Source of the DNA: Variovorax boronicumulans
GTDB taxonomy: Bacteria; Pseudomonadota; Gammaproteobacteria; Burkholderiales; Burkholderiaceae_C
NCBI RefSeq assembly: GCF_007677875.1
Contig: NZ_VEDO01000017.1
Span: 1 to 64,000, forward strand
Direction: 5' to 3'
Length of the DNA: 64,000 bases
In this document: positions 48,379 through 57,628 of the stretch, piece by piece
Numbering within the stretch: position 1 is the stretch's first letter
Layout: the number at the start of each line of letters is the position of its first letter
Position numbers and translations under genes: made by a program
The notes under the pieces: generated by a model
Seen by the model: only the letters and a program-made list of their open reading frames with translations
What the model was told of the DNA's origin: nothing
Databases searched by the model: none

Positions 48379-50418
48379 TTAAAGATGCCGCCTCAACATG
48401 GTCCTTGCTCGTCGAAGTTGGTTCGCAGACATAAAAATTGCGGTCAGTGCTTGGCGATGCCACCAACCCAACTCATCGAACCCGGCCACCGCCGCCGGCC
48501 ACTGGACGCGTCGGACAAAATCTGCCAATTCCCTTCGACGCGCCTTGATCAGCGGCGCCAGCATCAACGTACGGAGCGCAGGTACGCGATCGCGTCTAAA
48601 CACATCACCAAAGCCAAAGAGATCTTGCTGTGGGGCTTGCATGAAGGCACGCAGAAGCTCCCGATCGGGCTTTCCGTGCAAGTGCGCCCAAACCCGAAGG
48701 GCAAGCGGCCGAAGCTCCACAGCGCCAAGCGCGTGGCGCTCGATGGCTTCGCGCCAATGTGCCGCGGCGCACAGCGCACCTTCCTGGAATCGAGCCACGA
48801 ACCCCGCGAGCACCTCGTCTTCTTCTTGCAAGACACGCCGCACGGGTGCAACCGCACCCAGGCCGTCCGGCTCGAATCCCACGACGCTGCCGCCGGGCGA
48901 CATGCACAGCATCTCAATCACGGCGAATGACTCGAACAGGGGGCTGATGGCGCCTTCCAGGTTCTCATTCGGGCCATATGCCGCCTTTTCGGCGTTCGGC
49001 GGTTGCGGATTGATGAACCGCCGCAAACCGAGATACAGGCCGTGCGTTTGCAGATTCGGCAGCAGTGCAGCCAGATGGTCCTGGATCGTTCCACGCCAAC
49101 CGACATCGACCAGCCCGATCCGACCGGATGTGCCGACACCCCGCTGGGCAAGGTAGGTCAGGAGCGAAGAGCGCTGCTCCGCAATGCTCTCTTCCAGGGC
49201 GGCCTTGAACTCGGGCGATGCGAACAATGCGGCGACGCGCGGATCCACGTCTGGCTTCTCCAGGCGGTCGTCCAACGACAGAGCGCTGGCAGCAAGTGGT
49301 CCCGCCAGGCGATCGACCGGCAGACCCAGCGTCGATAGGAGTCCGCGCACCTGCTGCGAGCCGAAGAGACTCCACATCCGGCTGACGTCGCGCATGGAGC
49401 TCGACGCCAGCGATGCGGTGAAGGTCGCCAGCCGGCTGAGCTCGAGCAAGCCATGCGGTGCGAGCGCATGGCCGCAATGCCTGCGTGCGGGGAACAGCAC
49501 GGCATAGACGCGGTGCAGAAACTCGCCCTCCCGGCTCAAGAAGTGGAGTCCGTCCAGTTGCCGCGCCACCGACTCCTCGGCCAGCCAGAGCGCGAGGCCG
49601 ACGAACAGCGGCGCGGCTTCCGCGCCGACGCGCCACGCCGTAGCGTCCTCGGCCGGCATGCCAGCCGTGGCTTCGGCACATGCCGCCTGGATCTGGTCCC
49701 GCAGCAAGGCGAACAGCCCGTCTCGCGACCCGAAGTGCGACTCCTGCTCCAGGCGCGCGCTGTGCAGCGCCTGCGGTGCGTAATGCACGGCGTGGATGCC
49801 CAGCTTGCGTGCGGCTTCCACGTCCGACCACAGGTTGTCGCCAATGTGGACGTGCTCGGCGGGCGCCACGCCATATGCGCGGTGCAGATGCTCGTAAATG
49901 CGGCCCGACCGCTTGTTGACGCCCAGATCGCACGACACCAGGCCAGCCGGGATGGATCCACCGAGTCCCTTGCGGACAAGAAGGTCGTGCAGCATCTCTC
50001 CGCGCATGTAGAAATCGGAAAGAAAAATCGTCTGCTCGGCGGGGTGGTCCTGCAAGAAGGCCAGGATTTCTGGATCCGGACGCGAGCGCGCCACTTCCAT
50101 CTCAAATTCGAGCTGGACGAGCCGCTCGACCTCTGCCGGACTGGGCTCGTCGTTCAACGCGCTCCGATACCAGGACTGCACCACGTCGGAAAGCACGTAC
50201 TCATCGTCCTGCCCACCCGCGCGAGCGGCAGTTGCCAGCGCCTGCTCTGCCTGCAGGCGCAACTGGTAGAGCGACCTGGCGTCCTGCCCCTGGGCCACCA
50301 TGTGTGCACGATGCCGCAGGAACAGGTGGTTGGCCATGGCCATCTTGATGCTTTCCGGGTGGCAGTCGCGGCGCAGCAGCGTGTCCCAGACATCAACGGT
50401 CCGAAGCTTGTAGACCAT
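48379..50418 (-). CDS. HAD-superfamily protein with C-terminal polysaccharide-locus domain (COG5610-like)
   Basis: The protein has 679 residues. The N-terminal HAD domain (about 8-220) has all four motifs: VDVWDTL (D9, D12), IFLSD (131-135), the lysine in VNKRSG, and HIGDNLWSDV (191-200). A linker leads to a second domain from about 265 containing HFLSREGE (292-299) and LVDVGWRGTIQDHL (436-449). The same motif pair occurs in the protein at 51653-52942. Relatives are found in O-antigen and capsule clusters, with unknown reaction; phosphatase activity on a sugar phosphate is possible. It is the last gene of the minus-strand arm and shares one base with the glycosyltransferase before it. Confidence 0.8.
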   Translation of the reverse strand: MVYKLRTVDVWDTLLRRDCHPESIKMAMANHLFLRHRAHMVAQGQDARSLYQLRLQAEQALATAARAGGQDDEYVLSDVVQSWYRSALNDEPSPAEVERLVQLEFEMEVARSRPDPEILAFLQDHPAEQTIFLSDFYMRGEMLHDLLVRKGLGGSIPAGLVSCDLGVNKRSGRIYEHLHRAYGVAPAEHVHIGDNLWSDVEAARKLGIHAVHYAPQALHSARLEQESHFGSRDGLFALLRDQIQAACAEATAGMPAEDATAWRVGAEAAPLFVGLALWLAEESVARQLDGLHFLSREGEFLHRVYAVLFPARRHCGHALAPHGLLELSRLATFTASLASSSMRDVSRMWSLFGSQQVRGLLSTLGLPVDRLAGPLAASALSLDDRLEKPDVDPRVAALFASPEFKAALEESIAEQRSSLLTYLAQRGVGTSGRIGLVDVGWRGTIQDHLAALLPNLQTHGLYLGLRRFINPQPPNAEKAAYGPNENLEGAISPLFESFAVIEMLCMSPGGSVVGFEPDGLGAVAPVRRVLQEEDEVLAGFVARFQEGALCAAAHWREAIERHALGAVELRPLALRVWAHLHGKPDRELLRAFMQAPQQDLFGFGDVFRRDRVPALRTLMLAPLIKARRRELADFVRRVQWPAAVAGFDELGWWHRQALTAIFMSANQLRRARTMLRRHL

Positions 50419-51656
50419 CAGTTCACCCGCCGAGCTCCATGGAGCACCTCACGGATCGCCTCGAATTGCTTGACCGCCGCCACGCAGCTGGGCGGCAAGC
50501 GCGCCGCGAGCCCGCTCAACCGATGCCGACGCACGATGGCACGGTTTGCCGCCTGTCGTTCGCGCTCTGCCTGCCCGTAAGCCTCATAGGCCTGCGCCGT
50601 CATGTCGGCCAGCACCTGGCGATCCGTTGGCGTGGAGGCACCGAGGACCCCGTCCACCCAGGAACGAAAAGCCGATGAAGATTCCTCCCACGACTGCCAC
50701 TGCCGGGCGGTCTCCAACGCGCCTTGCTTGAGTTGCGCCAGCCGATCGGGACGCTCGGCCAGTTCTCGCAGGCTTGTGACGACGGCATCCATGTCGCCCG
50801 AGCGGACCACCGCCGCGTTGACCCCATCCACGATGTACTCGTCGTGGCCACTCACGTCGAACACCACGCTGGTCCCACCGCAATGGAACATCTCCAGCGG
50901 AGGGCCGAACATGCCTTCGACGGTGCTCAGCTTCACCAGGATGTCGCAAGAGCGGTAGATGGCGGGCGTTGTGAACATCGGCACGCGAGAGAACACACGA
51001 CGCACGCCGGGAAGCCACCGCACCGGAGAGCCGGTGAGTACCCACAGGTCACGCAGCCCGGCCTCCTTCGCAAGCCGCAGACCGAGCGCGGTGTTCTTGA
51101 AAGGCACGCCGAAGTGCCCTTCGATGAGCACACGGGGCGCCGTGCCAGGACGAGGACGGGCTTCGACACAAGCGCCGTCGTGCCGGTAGACATCCTTGCG
51201 GATGCCGTTGCGAACCAGGGCAGCCCGATGCCCGAAATCCTTCTCCAGCCGAGACTGGATCCAGGTCGCCTCTGTGACATAGGCCAGATCGAAGGTGTAG
51301 GTGGCATCGACCAGGGCGCGAAGCGGCTGCTCGGCGCGCGGGTAAAAGCGCGATTCGATGGACTGCACGAAGTAAGCGTACTGACCAGCCTCAAACCCAT
51401 GCAACTCGAATGCGGTTTTCCACCACGTGGCAATGACCAGGTCGAACGGCATCGCGCGCGCTTCATGCAGGGGAAGGCACCGCATGGCGCCAAGTTCGTC
51501 ATGCCAGGCCAGTGTTTGCCGGTCAAAGGGCTCCTGGACAGCAAGTGTGACTTCGTAGCCACTGCGACGAAGGTGCGCGGCATGTTGCACGATCACGTAA
51601 GTGCCGCCGCTGATGGCCAACGAGCCGACGAGGAAGCAGATGCGGGCGGAACTCAC
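50418..51656 (-). CDS. GT4-type glycosyltransferase
   Basis: The protein has 412 residues with GT-B organisation: an N-terminal Rossmann domain with ICFLVGSLAISGGTYVI, and a C-terminal donor domain with IEGHFGVPFKN, LVKLSTVEGMFGPPLEMF, and HDEYIVDGVNAAVV, the E-x7-E-like GT4 signature. The GTG start at 51656 is chosen because it overlaps the previous stop (GTGA) and follows an AGGGG site; an in-frame ATG lies 24 bases upstream. It is flanked on both sides by genes sharing the COG5610-like C-terminal domain. Confidence 0.85.
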   Translation of the reverse strand: MSSARICFLVGSLAISGGTYVIVQHAAHLRRSGYEVTLAVQEPFDRQTLAWHDELGAMRCLPLHEARAMPFDLVIATWWKTAFELHGFEAGQYAYFVQSIESRFYPRAEQPLRALVDATYTFDLAYVTEATWIQSRLEKDFGHRAALVRNGIRKDVYRHDGACVEARPRPGTAPRVLIEGHFGVPFKNTALGLRLAKEAGLRDLWVLTGSPVRWLPGVRRVFSRVPMFTTPAIYRSCDILVKLSTVEGMFGPPLEMFHCGGTSVVFDVSGHDEYIVDGVNAAVVRSGDMDAVVTSLRELAERPDRLAQLKQGALETARQWQSWEESSSAFRSWVDGVLGASTPTDRQVLADMTAQAYEAYGQAERERQAANRAIVRRHRLSGLAARLPPSCVAAVKQFEAIREVLHGARRVN

Positions 51657-52942
51657 GCGCTGCCCCTGCCGGCCTGCCATCGACGAACGATCGCGTAGAC
51701 AGTTGCTGCAGCTCGCCCCCCGCGACGGCGCAGTGTGGCCCAAGGCCAGAAACCCAACTCCCCCACGTTGCGGCGCCGCAGCACACGCATCAGGAAACCC
51801 ACACGGCTGCGAAAAGAGTTATTGGCGGCAGAGCCGGAGAAATGCGAGCGTTCGAACAACCCGAAGTTCTCTACATGAAAGATCGCGTCAAACCAAGCAT
51901 ATTCGGAAGGCGAAGGCCGAAACACCATGCGCGCGTGCGAAGCAATGACGTCATCGAGTAGAAGCGAAGTGCTCGAGCCCATCGGCGCCTGCAGCAGCAC
52001 ATCGAAGCGGCGCTCAATCTGCCGAAGCACCGGGAACACAGAACGCGTCAACATGTCGCTCTCGTCGAAAACGCCGTGCACCGGACGCGCGCGTTGGTGC
52101 GTGTCACGCGCGTAATGCGTCACGGAGCCGTGGTCCGCGGCAAGGATGATCTCAAACAAGGACTTGTTCTCGTTGAAGACGGAAAAGCCGCGCGTGCGTT
52201 CGCCAATGCAGGAGAACAACAAGCCAGTCTTGGCATTGGTTTCAGTTGCCGCACCCGCGGCCACAAGCCCGAGGTAGTAGCCCTGCACTTTCTCCACGCC
52301 AGTCGACGCGTCCCGGCACAGCGCCGAATAAAGATGATCCTGGATGGTTCCTTTCCAGCCAACATCAACCACGGCCAGGGTGGTTGGCAACGAGCCGCCC
52401 GCCAACTCGCGCAGGTATTCCACGAAAAGCTGGTGCTGCTCGACCCGGCGAGCCTCGTAAATGCGGCGAAACGGCTCGCATGCCAATAAGCGCTCAAACA
52501 GCTCGCTGGTCGGGAAGTCGTCTTGTCGAACGCCGGCCTGTTGGACCGTCGTTCCCAAGGCTGGCACCAGATCGCGTAGCGCGTCGTGCAAGCCAAGACT
52601 TGCCAGAAACTCTTCCAAGGAGATGGCTCGATACTGGCGGAACAACGTATCGAACCGCTCACGCGCCAAAGGCCCTAATGAAGGCAACAGCGTGGCACGG
52701 CGAGACACCTCCAAGTAATACGACCGGGGGCCTCCCCCGGCCCGTTGGGCGTAGGCCTCGAACATTCGCTGGAGCGGCTGGCCCTCTCGCGAGAGAAAGA
52801 AGACCTGATGGACACCGTCGCGCTCCAGTTGCTCGTACAGCCGCGCCGCCCACAACATCAACGTGTCAGCGAGCGCAAAGAAAATGCCGCCTTGGCCATT
52901 CACCATTGCGCTGGAGGCCCCTATAGCATGCGATTCAGACAT
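51653..52942 (-). CDS. Protein with the COG5610-like C-terminal domain only (no HAD domain)
   Basis: The protein has 429 residues. It carries VFFLSREGQPLQRM (47-60) and AVVDVGWKGTIQDHL (190-204), matching the second domain of the 679-residue protein encoded two genes later, but it starts directly at that domain and has no HAD motifs. The ATG at 52942 gives MSESHAIGASS; upstream in-frame sequence lacks HAD motifs too. The function is unknown. The conserved motifs suggest a shared fold that could be catalytic. It overlaps the preceding glycosyltransferase by eight bases. Confidence 0.78.
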   Translation of the reverse strand: MSESHAIGASSAMVNGQGGIFFALADTLMLWAARLYEQLERDGVHQVFFLSREGQPLQRMFEAYAQRAGGGPRSYYLEVSRRATLLPSLGPLARERFDTLFRQYRAISLEEFLASLGLHDALRDLVPALGTTVQQAGVRQDDFPTSELFERLLACEPFRRIYEARRVEQHQLFVEYLRELAGGSLPTTLAVVDVGWKGTIQDHLYSALCRDASTGVEKVQGYYLGLVAAGAATETNAKTGLLFSCIGERTRGFSVFNENKSLFEIILAADHGSVTHYARDTHQRARPVHGVFDESDMLTRSVFPVLRQIERRFDVLLQAPMGSSTSLLLDDVIASHARMVFRPSPSEYAWFDAIFHVENFGLFERSHFSGSAANNSFRSRVGFLMRVLRRRNVGELGFWPWATLRRRGGRAAATVYAIVRRWQAGRGSA

Positions 52943-54014
52943 GTTGTTCAGCGAGCAACGCAGAGAAGAATTCTCCAAACTTTCTCGCCTGGACTGACCA
53001 ATCCCAGTCTTGGATCTGCTGCAAATTTTCCTCAGACAACGCGCACAACAATTGAGGCTCAGCAAGCAAGCGCTTGATCAGACCGCACAGAGCCTCAACA
53101 CTGCGCTCGGCAAGAATGAACTTCGTCTGCAATTCACCGAAGGCTTGGGGAACAATTCCGACATCAGTACTAACGATGGGGACGCCGCACGCCATGGCCT
53201 CGAGCACTGGATTGGGCGTCCCCTCGATTTTTGAGGTACAGACCAGCACATCGATACTCTGATAGTACGCAGGCATGTCGTCATGCGGAATATGCCGTTC
53301 CTGTCGATCTGCAAAAAATGCCGTCACTGGGTACCCCTCCTCGCGAAGTCGAGCAATCGAAGGCTTGAGGATCGTGTTCACACCCTTAAAATCTTCCAAC
53401 TCGGACGCCCACTTGCTGTTGCCAACCCAGCCAATCACCAGACCCCGTCGAGCATCCGGATGAAAACGGTCGAGATTGGCAGGCCGGAACTTGGCAAGAT
53501 CCACGCCATCCTCGACGATGCTTGCAGGCGGAGGATAACCTTCATGCGCGCGGTAGATCACATCCAATTTTTTAGACGCCACCGTATAACCCGCAAAAAA
53601 CTCGTTGAACAGATACCGGCGCTCCTCCAACTCCTGCGGTTGAAGCAATAAATGGTCATAGATGCTGGTGCTGAATATCTTTCCATCCAGGCACATGTGC
53701 TCGAATTCTTCGAAGTAGAGACCCAATGACTCCACATAGGATCGGAAGTAGGGTGCCCGTATCATCAATGGAACTTCGCGCCAAAAAAAGTGCACGAGTT
53801 GGCAGTCTCTCATCATCATGAGAATCTGCGCAAGATTGTCGACCACTGCAATTGGCACCACAACAAAGTCGAAGCGATCAGAAAGATGCTTTTGAAGCTG
53901 CCGACTGATATTACTGAATGCCCAGTTATCTACATCGATCACCAGACCGATTTTTTTCTTGGTCAAAGGCGCCATTGCTTTCTCGCTCAACAACACGGTG
54001 TCGTCCACCATCAT
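52935..54014 (-). CDS. GT4-type glycosyltransferase
   Basis: The protein has 359 residues with a GT-B fold. The donor domain has IGWVGNSKWASELEDFKG and the GT4 motif SKIEGTPNPVLEAMACGVPI, with E-x7-E, followed by VSTDVGIVPQAFG. This is typical for retaining transferases that add hexoses or rhamnose to polysaccharides. Three tandem starts exist (54017, 54014, 54011); 54014 gives a one-base overlap with the methyltransferase stop. Composition is lower in G+C than the catabolic part of the window. Confidence 0.87.
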   Translation of the reverse strand: MMVDDTVLLSEKAMAPLTKKKIGLVIDVDNWAFSNISRQLQKHLSDRFDFVVVPIAVVDNLAQILMMMRDCQLVHFFWREVPLMIRAPYFRSYVESLGLYFEEFEHMCLDGKIFSTSIYDHLLLQPQELEERRYLFNEFFAGYTVASKKLDVIYRAHEGYPPPASIVEDGVDLAKFRPANLDRFHPDARRGLVIGWVGNSKWASELEDFKGVNTILKPSIARLREEGYPVTAFFADRQERHIPHDDMPAYYQSIDVLVCTSKIEGTPNPVLEAMACGVPIVSTDVGIVPQAFGELQTKFILAERSVEALCGLIKRLLAEPQLLCALSEENLQQIQDWDWSVQARKFGEFFSALLAEQHV

Positions 54015-55249
54015 CACGCTCCCCGATGGCGCATTGCCTTGACTGTCTTGACAATCCAGGTCCGCAGCGGCAGCGGAATAACTCGGCGCAAACGGATATA
54101 TCGTTCATACCCGACCCTCGCCAAGTGGAGGTCACGCTCCATCGCAGACATCGACTCCCTCAGCGCAGAAACCATCTCGTTCCTGCGATGCAGTGCGTAT
54201 TGGACAGTATGCCCCTCTGCCCTGGCAGCGGCCAGCAGCAGGCCATTTCGGCGACTTTCGACATCTCTTGATTTCAGCGATTCTTCCAGACTGGCGGCTC
54301 TATCCCGCACCAGCGCTGCACTTTCTTCCAACGATTGCGCATGCTGCTCCAACTCAACACATCTCTTTTGCAGGGCCTGCGTGTAGTCCTCCAGCTCCTG
54401 GACTCGCTTAGTCGCCGACGCCGATGCTATTTCCAACTGTGTTTTGATTGCTTCAAACGGCCTGTAACCATACTGAGCTTCAGCCATGGCTTCGTAAGCA
54501 TCCATAGGCAGTGGAAAAACTGCAATGCCAAGCGATTCATCAGGCGCATTCCACACGCCCACAAAATAACTGCTGCGCGAAGCGTCGAAGTCAACTTCGG
54601 ATGCCCCGACTGCCAGATAGGCACTGGACACATCGCGGTACGACATCCACGTGCTCGGCACCGCAGCGTAGTTTTCAGGAGACAGCGGTGCAGTGCCAAA
54701 ACCAAACACGCATGTTCCCATGCTCCAATTGACGCGCGACCCCAACACCGAAGTACTCAGAGATTGGAATTCCTTCAGCCAATACTTCCTTAGATGGTAA
54801 GGGTTTGATTTTTCGGCTTCAGGGTAGTACCAGTGGTCATTGGGGCAACTGATAATGATCACCGCATCGGGCTTCGCGAGCCGTCTGAGACTCTTCAGAA
54901 ACGCTACTGGGTCCTTGAGATGTTCTATCGTCTCGACGGAGATCACCAAATCGAATGAATTCTCTTCGAAAATCCCGTCGATGTCCGCCACATCGGCTGC
55001 GATGTAGTTCAGACCAGGAGTGCCAAACGAGCGTGTGGCGCGTTCCACCGAGTCGGTTGAAATATCTACACCGACCACTTCCCCGGCGCCAGCTTGCTTC
55101 AATAGATAGGATCCGTAACCTTCTCCGCAGGCAATGTCAAGAACGCGTTTTCCTTGAACCCAGCGCTTTGCGATCGCGTAGCGAGCGAAATGGATCGCCG
55201 CTTCCATACTGGCGCGCGCAGGCGGCACGGCAACATCTAAACGTTCCAC
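54014..55249 (-). CDS. SAM-dependent methyltransferase with C-terminal coiled coil (WbdD-like arrangement)
   Basis: The protein has 411 residues. Residues ~30-150 form a class I methyltransferase with motif I VLDIACGEGYGSYLL and the acidic VVGVDIS, then FDLVISVETIEHL. Residues ~275-370 are heptad-rich (VQELEDYTQALQKRCVELEQ and following), and the basic C terminus could touch membrane. In ABC-transporter-dependent O-antigen systems a methyltransferase on a coiled coil (WbdD) caps the chain and sets its length. The position next to wzt supports the same role here. No kinase domain is seen, unlike WbdD of E. coli O9a. Confidence 0.82.
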   Translation of the reverse strand: MERLDVAVPPARASMEAAIHFARYAIAKRWVQGKRVLDIACGEGYGSYLLKQAGAGEVVGVDISTDSVERATRSFGTPGLNYIAADVADIDGIFEENSFDLVISVETIEHLKDPVAFLKSLRRLAKPDAVIIISCPNDHWYYPEAEKSNPYHLRKYWLKEFQSLSTSVLGSRVNWSMGTCVFGFGTAPLSPENYAAVPSTWMSYRDVSSAYLAVGASEVDFDASRSSYFVGVWNAPDESLGIAVFPLPMDAYEAMAEAQYGYRPFEAIKTQLEIASASATKRVQELEDYTQALQKRCVELEQHAQSLEESAALVRDRAASLEESLKSRDVESRRNGLLLAAARAEGHTVQYALHRRNEMVSALRESMSAMERDLHLARVGYERYIRLRRVIPLPLRTWIVKTVKAMRHRGA

Positions 55250-55252
55250 GAT

Positions 55253-56548
55253 TCAAACCTCATTATTCTTTGGAACCAGTGACCACTTGCGGGGGAGATT
55301 GAAAAGACCTACGGCTTTGAAATCATCCTGCACCAAGAACTCGCACGCATTCTTCGCTTCAGCGTGGGTCACAAATCCGCCATGGTCGTTAACGGCGACT
55401 CGCCATTTGTACCTTCCGCTCAAAAGGGAGATTTCAGGAAACTCAACTGAAATGATCCCTCCGTGCTCGCCTCCTGGCAAGTCGACCCCATCCATCAACG
55501 TCGTCGTGCCACACAAGTAAAGATCATCATGCCTGTACAGATTGAAAACAAAGCTGATTTTCTTGGGCGGGTTATCCACGAGCGCCGAGTATTCAAAAAC
55601 AAGTCGAACTGAATCGCCTGTCTTTACCGTGTCCACCACCAGACCGGAGCGACTGTTGTGCAATTCGACGCGTGTGATGCGATACAACCGCTCGGGTTCA
55701 CTCGCGTACTCACTTGGCGCGACATTGGAGCCCGGCGCTTCAGCACCGCCCTCCTTGTGCGTCGCCTCTTCGACCTGTGGACTGGGCAGTGGCTCCGCCT
55801 TTTTGGCAGACCTCCCTTCTACATCGATCATGTACTGATCGATGACTTGCCCAGCAGGACCGAAAATCCGTTGATGACCTTGGTCAAGGTAGATGGCGCG
55901 CTGGCACACTGACTTGACTTGATATTGATCATGGGAAACAAAAAGGATAGAGCAGCCTGTTTCCTTAATCTCGTAAAATTTATTCAAGCACTTTCGTTGA
56001 AACGCAAAATCTCCCACAGCCAGGATTTCATCCACGATCAAAATTTCGGGATCGACATGGATGGCGACCGAAAATGCCAGCCGTGCAAACATACCGCTCG
56101 AGTAATGCTTGACAGGGGAATCCATGAACTGCCCGATGTCAGCAAAAGCTGCGATGCGATCAAATTTCTCCGCCATCTCGTCTCGACCCATGCCGATGAT
56201 GGCGCCATTCAGGAACACATTCTCTCGTCCAGTAAATTCAGGGTTGAACCCTGACCCCAACTCCAGCAATGCGGACAAGCGCCCATTACGCTCGATTGTC
56301 CCAGTGGTGGGGGTCAGGGTGCCGCAGATCGTCTGCAGCAATGTTGACTTGCCCGAGCCATTGCGCCCGACAATACCGACTGTCTCGCCTTTTTTTACGT
56401 CAAAATTGATATCGCTGAGGGCCCAAAATTTCTCCTGCCCGCTTTTCCGGTTGGGAAATAACATCTGTTTCAACCGGTCCACCGGCCGTTCGTAAATGTC
56501 GAACACCTTGGAGACGCCTCGCACGGAAATTGCAATATCAGAGGACAT
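55253..56548 (-). CDS. wzt: O-antigen ABC transporter ATPase with C-terminal carbohydrate-binding domain
   Basis: The protein has 431 residues. The ATPase part has Walker A GIVGRNGSGKSTLL, signature YSSGMFARLAFSVA, and Walker B ILIVDEILAVGD. After residue ~280 a second domain of ~150 residues (FVFNLYRHDDLYLCG, VEFPEISLLSGRYKWRVAV) matches Wzt C-terminal immunoglobulin-like domains that recognise the modified chain end. It energises export of the lipid-linked polysaccharide with Wzm. The ATG at 56548 overlaps the wzm end by eleven bases. Confidence 0.95.
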   Translation of the reverse strand: MSSDIAISVRGVSKVFDIYERPVDRLKQMLFPNRKSGQEKFWALSDINFDVKKGETVGIVGRNGSGKSTLLQTICGTLTPTTGTIERNGRLSALLELGSGFNPEFTGRENVFLNGAIIGMGRDEMAEKFDRIAAFADIGQFMDSPVKHYSSGMFARLAFSVAIHVDPEILIVDEILAVGDFAFQRKCLNKFYEIKETGCSILFVSHDQYQVKSVCQRAIYLDQGHQRIFGPAGQVIDQYMIDVEGRSAKKAEPLPSPQVEEATHKEGGAEAPGSNVAPSEYASEPERLYRITRVELHNSRSGLVVDTVKTGDSVRLVFEYSALVDNPPKKISFVFNLYRHDDLYLCGTTTLMDGVDLPGGEHGGIISVEFPEISLLSGRYKWRVAVNDHGGFVTHAEAKNACEFLVQDDFKAVGLFNLPRKWSLVPKNNEV

Positions 56549-57365
56549 CGGCGAATCCTTTACGCGTCTTTTGAAACCACGCGTAGCCACCAATGGCGAG
56601 AAGCAAACCTTCCCCGACCTGAACAAACCAATTGAACCATCGCATCGGCCGCCCAAATATCATCAGGTCGCGTGATTGTTCGACAACGAATGTGAGAGGA
56701 TTCAGGTGCATGAACGCTTGGTATTCGGCCGGCAAAGCGCTGACGGCATAAAAGATGGGGGACATGAACATCAAAACTGTAACCACCAACGAGATCATCT
56801 GCGTCACGTCTCTCACGTAAACGCCCAGTGCCGACAGAAACCACGACAGCCCCAAGATGATGAGGAGTAGCGGGAGCATCACAAGAGGCGTCAATAAGAT
56901 TGTTACGGGCGGGATTCCAAACAGTACGAGATAGAAAAGCAGCCAGACTACGAAGCTTACAGCTGCATGAAAAAGCGCGGACAGCACTGGCACCACAACC
57001 AATAACTCCAAGGGGAAGACCACCTTTTTCACATAAGTGGCGTTGCCCAAGATCAAACCCGGTGCACGAGTGATGCATTCAGCGAATAAGTTAAAGAAAA
57101 TGAGACCTGCAAAAAGCACGAGAGCAAATTCTGTTCGAGATCCAGTACCGCCGGCCCACCGGGTTTTAAAAACCACACTGAATACAAATGTATAGACCGC
57201 CAACATCAACACGGGGTTAAAAAAGGACCACATCATGCCCAGCAGCGAGCCGCGGTAGCGTCCCACCACCTCGCGGTGCGCGAGACTGACCAGCAACAAC
57301 CGGTAGGTATATAGCGAGCGACAAAGGCCAAACAGCGATATCGAACTAGCGGCATGCGGATTCAT
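56538..57365 (-). CDS. wzm: O-antigen ABC transporter permease
   Basis: This 275-residue protein of the ABC-2 type has six membrane helices and the typical N-terminal amphipathic region followed by REVVGRYRGSLLGMMWSFFNP. It forms the channel through which undecaprenyl-diphosphate-linked polysaccharide crosses the inner membrane. It overlaps wzt. A 263-bp gap separates it from rmlC upstream, so wzm may head its own transcript. Confidence 0.94.
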   Translation of the reverse strand: MNPHAASSISLFGLCRSLYTYRLLLVSLAHREVVGRYRGSLLGMMWSFFNPVLMLAVYTFVFSVVFKTRWAGGTGSRTEFALVLFAGLIFFNLFAECITRAPGLILGNATYVKKVVFPLELLVVVPVLSALFHAAVSFVVWLLFYLVLFGIPPVTILLTPLVMLPLLLIILGLSWFLSALGVYVRDVTQMISLVVTVLMFMSPIFYAVSALPAEYQAFMHLNPLTFVVEQSRDLMIFGRPMRWFNWFVQVGEGLLLAIGGYAWFQKTRKGFADVL

Positions 57366-57628
57366 GCATATCCATTCACTTAAATTTCAAGCATCGGAGC
57401 CTGACGACAAAGCCCAATGAAGCGCTTAATTCAGCGCAGAATTTGTGATGATCACATCTTCCCAAGAAGGATATTCGTTCAGCCGACTTTACTTCGTGTA
57501 GCAGAAATGATCTGATGTACCGTGGGCGATTTCTGGATTATTTCTCAGCACATGGAACGCACAAGCTGTGCAACAGCTTCAATCCAGCCAGATTCAACAT
57601 AGAGAAAACGCGCTGCAACGTCTAGATT
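57366..57628. other. AT-rich spacer between rmlC and wzm
   Basis: No gene is seen in these 263 bp. The composition is markedly AT-richer than the rml genes, with several TATTT/TATAAA-like stretches (for example around 57629-57638 and 57535-57545) that could serve as minus-strand promoter elements for wzm. I found no clear ops/JUMPstart element on the minus strand. Confidence 0.4.

Noticed and set aside
48068-48382. 104-codon open frame in the convergent spacer
   Set aside because: No ribosome site, no recognisable motif, and it spans a sharp composition change. It runs into the end of the HAD-domain gene on the other strand.
48868-48880. GGCTCGAATCCC, resembling a tRNA T-arm
   Set aside because: It lies inside the conserved coding sequence of the HAD-domain gene, and no acceptor or anticodon stem can be drawn around it.
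57252-57262. CGCGGTAGCGT, close to the ops/JUMPstart core GGCGGTAGCGT
   Set aside because: It lies within the wzm coding region on the plus strand, opposite to transcription of the arm, so it cannot act as an ops element for this operon.
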